NCBI GenBank assembly: GCA_051867925.1
Contig: JBJDZI010000128.1
Coordinates: forward strand, 1-27,776
From: CAKSQF01 sp051867925
Lineage (GTDB): Bacteria; Bacillota; Clostridia; Oscillospirales; CAG-272
DNA: 27,776 nucleotides
Reading direction: 5' to 3'
In this document: positions 24,298-27,776 of the stretch, one piece after another
How the letters are laid out: the number at the start of each line of letters is the position of its first letter
Numbering within the stretch: the first letter of the stretch is position 1
Notes under the pieces: model-generated
Database searches by the model: none
The model's input: only the letters and a program-made list of their open reading frames with translations
Told to the model about the DNA's origin: nothing
Translations under genes and position numbers: made by a program

Positions 24298-24858
24298 TCA
24301 AATCATTTTCACAAAATATTGATGGACGGACAAATCGTCGTTCAGTTCCGGGTGGAACGCCGTTACCAGTTGGTTGCCCTGCCGTGCCGCAACGATGTGA
24401 CCGTTGCACTGTGCCAAGACTTCCACGCTCCCCGCTACCGATTCAATGTACGGCGCGCGGATGAAGGTCATGGGAATCTTCCCAATGCCTTTGCATTCGC
24501 ATTCCGTGGAAAAACTGCCCAGCTGACGACCGTACGCATTGCGCACGGCAACGATATCCATGGTCGCCAAATGAGTGCGCGCATCGTTTTGGATGACTTT
24601 CGCCAGCAAGATCAGCCCTGCACAGGTACCGAATACGGGCAGTCCGTCTTCGATTCGACGCTTTAGCTCGTCGAACATTCCCAGTTCGCGAAGCAGTTTT
24701 CCCTGCACCGTGCTTTCACCGCCGGGGATGATCAATCCGTCAAACTGTTTTGCAAGATCGCTTTTTTGCCGAAGTTCCACCGTGGACACGCCCAACCGAG
24801 AGAGCATTTGCTCGTGTTCGGCAAAAGCCCCTTGCAACGCCAGAATCGCTATTCGCAT
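24298..24858 (-). CDS. pdxT: Pyridoxal 5'-phosphate synthase glutaminase subunit
   Basis: A 186-aa class I glutamine amidotransferase that supplies ammonia to PdxS. The triad is intact: C79 in VFGTCAGL, H169 and E171 in TAFHPEL. The glutamine-binding PGGEST (45-50) is present, as are the family blocks ALQGAFAEH and FIRAPYI. The ATG overlaps the pdxS stop (TAATG), so the two are translationally coupled and made in matched amounts, as expected for the 12+12 complex. Cytoplasmic. The stop codon lies within the conserved end of the composite repeat. Confidence 0.97.
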   Translation of the reverse strand: MRIAILALQGAFAEHEQMLSRLGVSTVELRQKSDLAKQFDGLIIPGGESTVQGKLLRELGMFDELKRRIEDGLPVFGTCAGLILLAKVIQNDARTHLATMDIVAVRNAYGRQLGSFSTECECKGIGKIPMTFIRAPYIESVAGSVEVLAQCNGHIVAARQGNQLVTAFHPELNDDLSVHQYFVKMI

Positions 24859-25733
24859 TACTTTCCTCTTTCCGCCATCAGTAGTTCGATCTCCTGCTCG
24901 TTGATTCCGACCATTGCCTCGCCAAGATCCTCGGAAAGCTCAGCCAGCAGTTTGGCATCGTTATAGTTCGTCACTGCCTTCACGATAGCGGCGGCTCTCT
25001 TGGCGGGATTTCCCGATTTGAAAATGCCTGAGCCTACGAATACGCCCTCCGCGCCCAGTTGCATCATCAGCGCCGCATCTGCGGGAGTTGCCACGCCGCC
25101 TGCGGCAAAGTTCACCACGGGGAGTTTCTTGTGCTTGTGTACATACTGCACCAGTTCATAGGGTACTTGCAGTTCCTTCGCCGTATTGAACAGTTCGTCC
25201 TCTGCCATCGCACCGATCCGACGGATCTCAGCCTGCATCATTCTCATGTGTCTGACCGCCTGCACCACATCTCCCGTACCGGGTTCGCCTTTGGTGCGGA
25301 TCATGGATGCACCCTCGCTGATCCGACGAAGTGCTTCGCCCAGATCCTTTGCGCCGCAAACGAAAGGAACGTCAAATTTAGTTTTGTCAATATGATATTT
25401 ATCGTCGGCAGGAGACAGCACCTCGGACTCGTCAATGTAGTCGATCTCGATTGCCTGCAGAATTTGTGCCTCCGCGAAGTGACCGATGCGGCATTTTGCC
25501 ATTACGGGAATGGACACCGCCTCCTGAATGCCCTTGATCATCTTGGGATCACTCATGCGGGAGACTCCGCCTGCCGCGCGGATATCGGCAGGGATCCGCT
25601 CCAATGCCATCACGGCGCAAGCCCCTGCCGCCTCTGCGATCTTCGCTTGCTCCGGTGTGGTGACGTCCATAATCACGCCGCCCTTTAACATCTGCGCGAG
25701 ATTTTTGTTGAGTTCATATCTTTTTTCCGACAT
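24858..25733 (-). CDS. pdxS: Pyridoxal 5'-phosphate synthase lyase subunit
   Basis: A 291-aa (beta/alpha)8 enzyme that makes PLP from ribose 5-phosphate, glyceraldehyde 3-phosphate and PdxT-derived ammonia. The expected residues D23 (VIMDVTT), K80 (VMAKCRIGH) and K148 (MIRTKGEPGTG) are all present, as is the phosphate-binding 'GSGIFKSGNP'. I chose the ATG at 25733: AAGGAGG is 9 bases upstream and MSEKRYELNKNLAQMLKGG matches the usual N-terminus. An upstream ATG at 25766 would put 11 extra residues in front and overlap the promoter. Confidence 0.97.
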   Translation of the reverse strand: MSEKRYELNKNLAQMLKGGVIMDVTTPEQAKIAEAAGACAVMALERIPADIRAAGGVSRMSDPKMIKGIQEAVSIPVMAKCRIGHFAEAQILQAIEIDYIDESEVLSPADDKYHIDKTKFDVPFVCGAKDLGEALRRISEGASMIRTKGEPGTGDVVQAVRHMRMMQAEIRRIGAMAEDELFNTAKELQVPYELVQYVHKHKKLPVVNFAAGGVATPADAALMMQLGAEGVFVGSGIFKSGNPAKRAAAIVKAVTNYNDAKLLAELSEDLGEAMVGINEQEIELLMAERGK

Positions 25734-25748
25734 TTTATAAAATCCTCC

Positions 25749-25777
25749 TTGATTTTCGGATACCAATAGTATATAAT
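25749..25777 (+). promoter_or_regulatory. Promoter of the PdxR-like regulator gene
   Basis: TTGATT (25749-25754) and a consensus TATAAT (25772-25777) are spaced by 17 bases. The -35 box abuts the pdxS ribosome binding site, so this promoter overlaps the start region of pdxS transcription. Confidence 0.65.
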
Positions 25778-25786
25778 ACTTTTTGG
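25763..25786. promoter_or_regulatory. Imperfect palindrome in the pdxS-pdxR divergent region (candidate operator)
   Basis: AGTAT-ATA-ATACT (25768-25780) is flanked by CCAA (25763-25766) and TTGG (25783-25786), an inverted repeat with one base of asymmetry. It covers the regulator's -10 and a likely pdxS -10 (TATACT, minus strand, 25768-25773), whose -35 is poor (TTTTCG). A weak promoter under an overlapping site fits activation or autorepression by PdxR; this is inference. Confidence 0.45.
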
Positions 25787-25827
25787 CATACGAAAATAAT
25801 CAGAAACGGAGAATTTTATATAGCCAG

Positions 25828-26919
25828 ATGAAGTATATCATTCAGGAAAATGATCCCGCGCCCGCGTATATTCAGTTGTATCGACAGGTGCGGGAGGATA
25901 TCGTGGCGGGCGTGTATCCTTACAACAGCAAACTTCCCTCCAAGCGGATCATCGCAGAGGAGGTGGGGGTCAGCACCATCACAGTAGAACACGCATATGC
26001 TCTTCTTTGCGACGAGGGATATGTGGAATCCAAGGAGCGAAGCGGATTTTTCGTGATCTTTCGAGCAGACGACGGATTTGCCGTCCCCTCCGGCAGAAAG
26101 ATCCACCCTCCCCCGCATCCGCACAGCGATGCGAACGAGGAATTTCCCTTCTCCGTCTTAGCCAAAACCATGCGGAGCGTGTTGAGCAACATGGGCGAGG
26201 CGATTCTGGAGCGATCGCCCAACGCAGGATGCGCAGAGTTCAGAGAGGCGATCCGCCGGCACCTGCTTCGAAATCGCGGCATTGTGTGCGATGTGGAGCA
26301 GATCATCATCGGCTCCGGCTCGGAATATCTCTATACCCTGATCGTGGAACTGCTGGGCAGAGATCGGGTCTTTGCCATCGAGTCGCCATCCTATAAGCAG
26401 ATCCGACAGGTGTACCATGCCGCCGATGTCCGCTACGAAATGCTGGCACTGGGGGAGGACGGTATTGAGAGTAGCGCGCTGTGGAATTCCAAGGCGGATG
26501 TTCTGCACATCACGCCGTATCGAAGCTATCCCAGCGGCATCACCGCCTCGGCATCCAAACGGCACGAGTACCTGCGTTGGGCGAGTACCGATCACCGCTA
26601 CATCGTGGAGGACGATTTCGAGTCGGAGTTTTCCATCTCCAAAAAGTCGGAAGAAACGCTTTTCGGCAGTTCTACAGACGAAAACGTCATCTATATGAAC
26701 ACCTTTTCCAAAACCGTTTCCCCTGCCCTGCGCGCGGGATACATGGTGCTTCCCCAAAGCCTCGTCCGGCAATTTGAAGAAAAACTCGGCTTCTACTCCT
26801 GCACGGTTCCTACCTATATCCAATTCGTCTTAGCGGAACTGATCGCCAACGGCGATTTCGAGCGGCAGATCAACCGCGTCAGACGGAACAAGCGCAGACA
26901 AATGAAGGAGATCCGCTGA
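25828..26919 (+). CDS. PdxR-like MocR regulator, C-terminally shortened
   Basis: A 363-aa GntR-type winged helix (about 10-78, with 'KLPSKRIIAEEVGVSTITVEHAYA') fused to a fold-type I aminotransferase-like domain. It has the PLP-lysine K295 in NTFSKTVSPALRAGY and the Asp-containing YIVEDDFESEF. MocR/PdxR proteins sense PLP and control pdxST, which is divergently encoded here. The frame ends right after the conserved 'FERQINRVRR' helix, about 80-90 residues short of the usual C-terminal subdomain. The bases after the stop do not restore it in any frame that I can see. I start at ATG 25828, because the longer frame's TTG at 25783 lies at the transcription start. The ribosome binding site is weak (GGAG 16 bases away). 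Confidence 0.75.
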   Translation: MKYIIQENDPAPAYIQLYRQVREDIVAGVYPYNSKLPSKRIIAEEVGVSTITVEHAYALLCDEGYVESKERSGFFVIFRADDGFAVPSGRKIHPPPHPHSDANEEFPFSVLAKTMRSVLSNMGEAILERSPNAGCAEFREAIRRHLLRNRGIVCDVEQIIIGSGSEYLYTLIVELLGRDRVFAIESPSYKQIRQVYHAADVRYEMLALGEDGIESSALWNSKADVLHITPYRSYPSGITASASKRHEYLRWASTDHRYIVEDDFESEFSISKKSEETLFGSSTDENVIYMNTFSKTVSPALRAGYMVLPQSLVRQFEEKLGFYSCTVPTYIQFVLAELIANGDFERQINRVRRNKRRQMKEIR

Positions 26920-27074
26920 TGCAAGCGCGAAGAGAGCGTAGGAGGAGGCGAAGTCACTGAATTGATCCAACTGTATGAAATCACCGATCAGATAGCAATA
27001 AACGAGAATGTCAAGCTATTCTTCGATGTCTATCGAGCGGTCTCCATGTCGGCGGCATTGTTTCTGCGATCACG
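26920..27074. other. Junction region without an assigned gene
   Basis: About 155 bases between the regulator stop and the end of the mobile-element fragment. The plus strand has AGGAGGAGG (26940s) and an open frame (ELIQLYEITDQIAINEN...) with coding-like composition but no ATG, which then runs antisense into the next feature. It may be a remnant of another gene; I cannot assign it. Confidence 0.3.
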
Positions 27075-27762
27075 TCAGCGGGCGAGAAATTCCTGCCCGT
27101 GCTGTCTCTCTTCTGCTTCCACTACCTTGCGGGCTTTTTGCAGTACCCGTTTCAGTACCGTTTTTTCCTCGACGGAAAGGAGATCGGCACTCGCCCTTTA
27201 TCTGCTCGTCCAGAACGTGCAGCCGGTTCAGCGTCTCGGAAGCCGCTTCGCGGTCAACCTTGGTACCAAACTGCTGTTCTTTGTAGAGTCTGCCTTGTTC
27301 GGCTCTCTTCTTCTGCAGATCATCCAGCTTGTGAAGGCGTTCCTTATAGATTTGAAGTGCGTCCTGCTCGGCAGCGGTCAGATCGTACACTTCCACTTGA
27401 TCAGAAGCCATAGACAGAATCTCACGGTCGGTAAGAGTCTCGGTGCGCTGTTGGAATTGTTCAGTATCGTCGGTAATTTCCGTAAATTCCTTGCCGGAGA
27501 TATTGACAGTATTGTCATCATATGATATACTACCTATGAAACCGCTGTTTGCAATGCGATAGGCATTTTGGAAGCCTATTGCACGAAGCAATTTGGCGGT
27601 TTTATTTGTTTCCTCTGCAAACAAAACGCGGCTTTGCTTCAAGAAGTTAACAGGGGCATTGTCATTTGTGTAGGCACTGGTGACCTTTTGCATATCATCG
27701 ACAATAATATAATTTTCAGTAGTGTATGTGCTAAAATGATGTGAACCAAAAAGAAAAGGAAG
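27075..27762 (-). pseudogene. Frameshifted C-terminal fragment of a large phage/ICE protein
   Basis: Open from a TAA at 27765-27763 without a suitable start (first ATG at 27693), so it is already cut at its N-terminal side. The segment 'TLTDREILSMASDQVEVYDL' followed by 'LQKKRAEQGRLYKEQQFG' is a charged, coiled-coil-rich motif I associate with the ends of very large proteins of clostridial ICEs and prophages (MuF-like/polyvalent proteins). At K166 an extra base in a GGG run (plus 27194-27196) shifts the frame. Removing it restores the expected ending ASADLLSVEEKTVLKRVLQK... to EFLAR and a stop at 27075. The raw frame ends at 27070. Confidence 0.5.
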
Positions 27763-27776
27763 TTATTCAAAGATAT

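Noticed and set aside
26962..27525. 187-codon plus-strand frame over the mobile-element fragment
   Set aside because: Most of it is antisense to the recognisable minus-strand motif. Only its first 35-40 codons have coding-like composition, and they lack a start codon.

Overview
The window looks like a chromosomal segment of a Gram-positive gut Clostridium-type bacterium (Bacillota, probably Oscillospirales or a neighbouring order). The reasons are AGGAGG-type ribosome binding sites, sigma-A promoters with 17-bp spacers, lipoproteins with LSAC/LISC lipoboxes, the deoxyxylulose-phosphate-independent PdxST vitamin B6 pathway, an M16C presequence-protease homologue, and many palindromic intergenic repeats. 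Base composition is close to half GC. No species can be named from sequence alone.

Layout. (1) 1-1001, minus: a small operon of two overlapping mini-genes (20 and 43 aa), a 153-aa unknown protein and the start of a YwqG/DUF1963 protein, with a clear promoter. (2) 1096-4161, plus: a divergently transcribed AI-2E-family membrane protein with an unusual charged insertion, closely coupled to a secreted PI-PLC-like phosphodiesterase. (3) 4258-7152, plus: an M16C zinc protease with a strong terminator. (4) 7253-13769, minus: three carbohydrate-active proteins, namely a GH99/WbsX-like protein, a 1325-aa GH78 alpha-L-rhamnosidase lipoprotein with a discoidin-like domain, and a GH18-like lipoprotein. 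The last two have their own promoters. (5) 13997-17517, minus: a surface-polysaccharide export operon (ABC-2 permease, Wzt/TagH-type ATPase, possible 34-aa peptide, polysaccharide pyruvyl transferase). (6) 17733-20230, plus: a Xaa-Pro aminopeptidase and a zinc-ribbon membrane protein, convergent with (7) a 1027-aa zinc-ribbon/VWA membrane protein (20386-23469, minus). (8) 23511-24297: about 790 bp without a gene, filled with palindromic repeats. (9) 24298-25733, minus: pdxS-pdxT, with a divergent but C-terminally shortened PdxR-like MocR regulator (25828-26919). (10) 26920-27776: the edge of a mobile element or prophage, with a frameshifted C-terminal fragment of a large phage/ICE protein.

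How the parts work together. The export operon can build and export a surface glycan and decorate it with pyruvate. The neighbouring rhamnosidase, GH99-like and GH18-like proteins could trim that or a dietary glycan (inference). PdxST makes pyridoxal phosphate under a PLP-sensing regulator. The most unusual feature is a family of composite three-hairpin elements placed just after the stop codons of the VWA gene and pdxT, with related single hairpins elsewhere. Their stems vary in sequence but stay paired. I see no CRISPR array, tRNA, rRNA or complete defence system.
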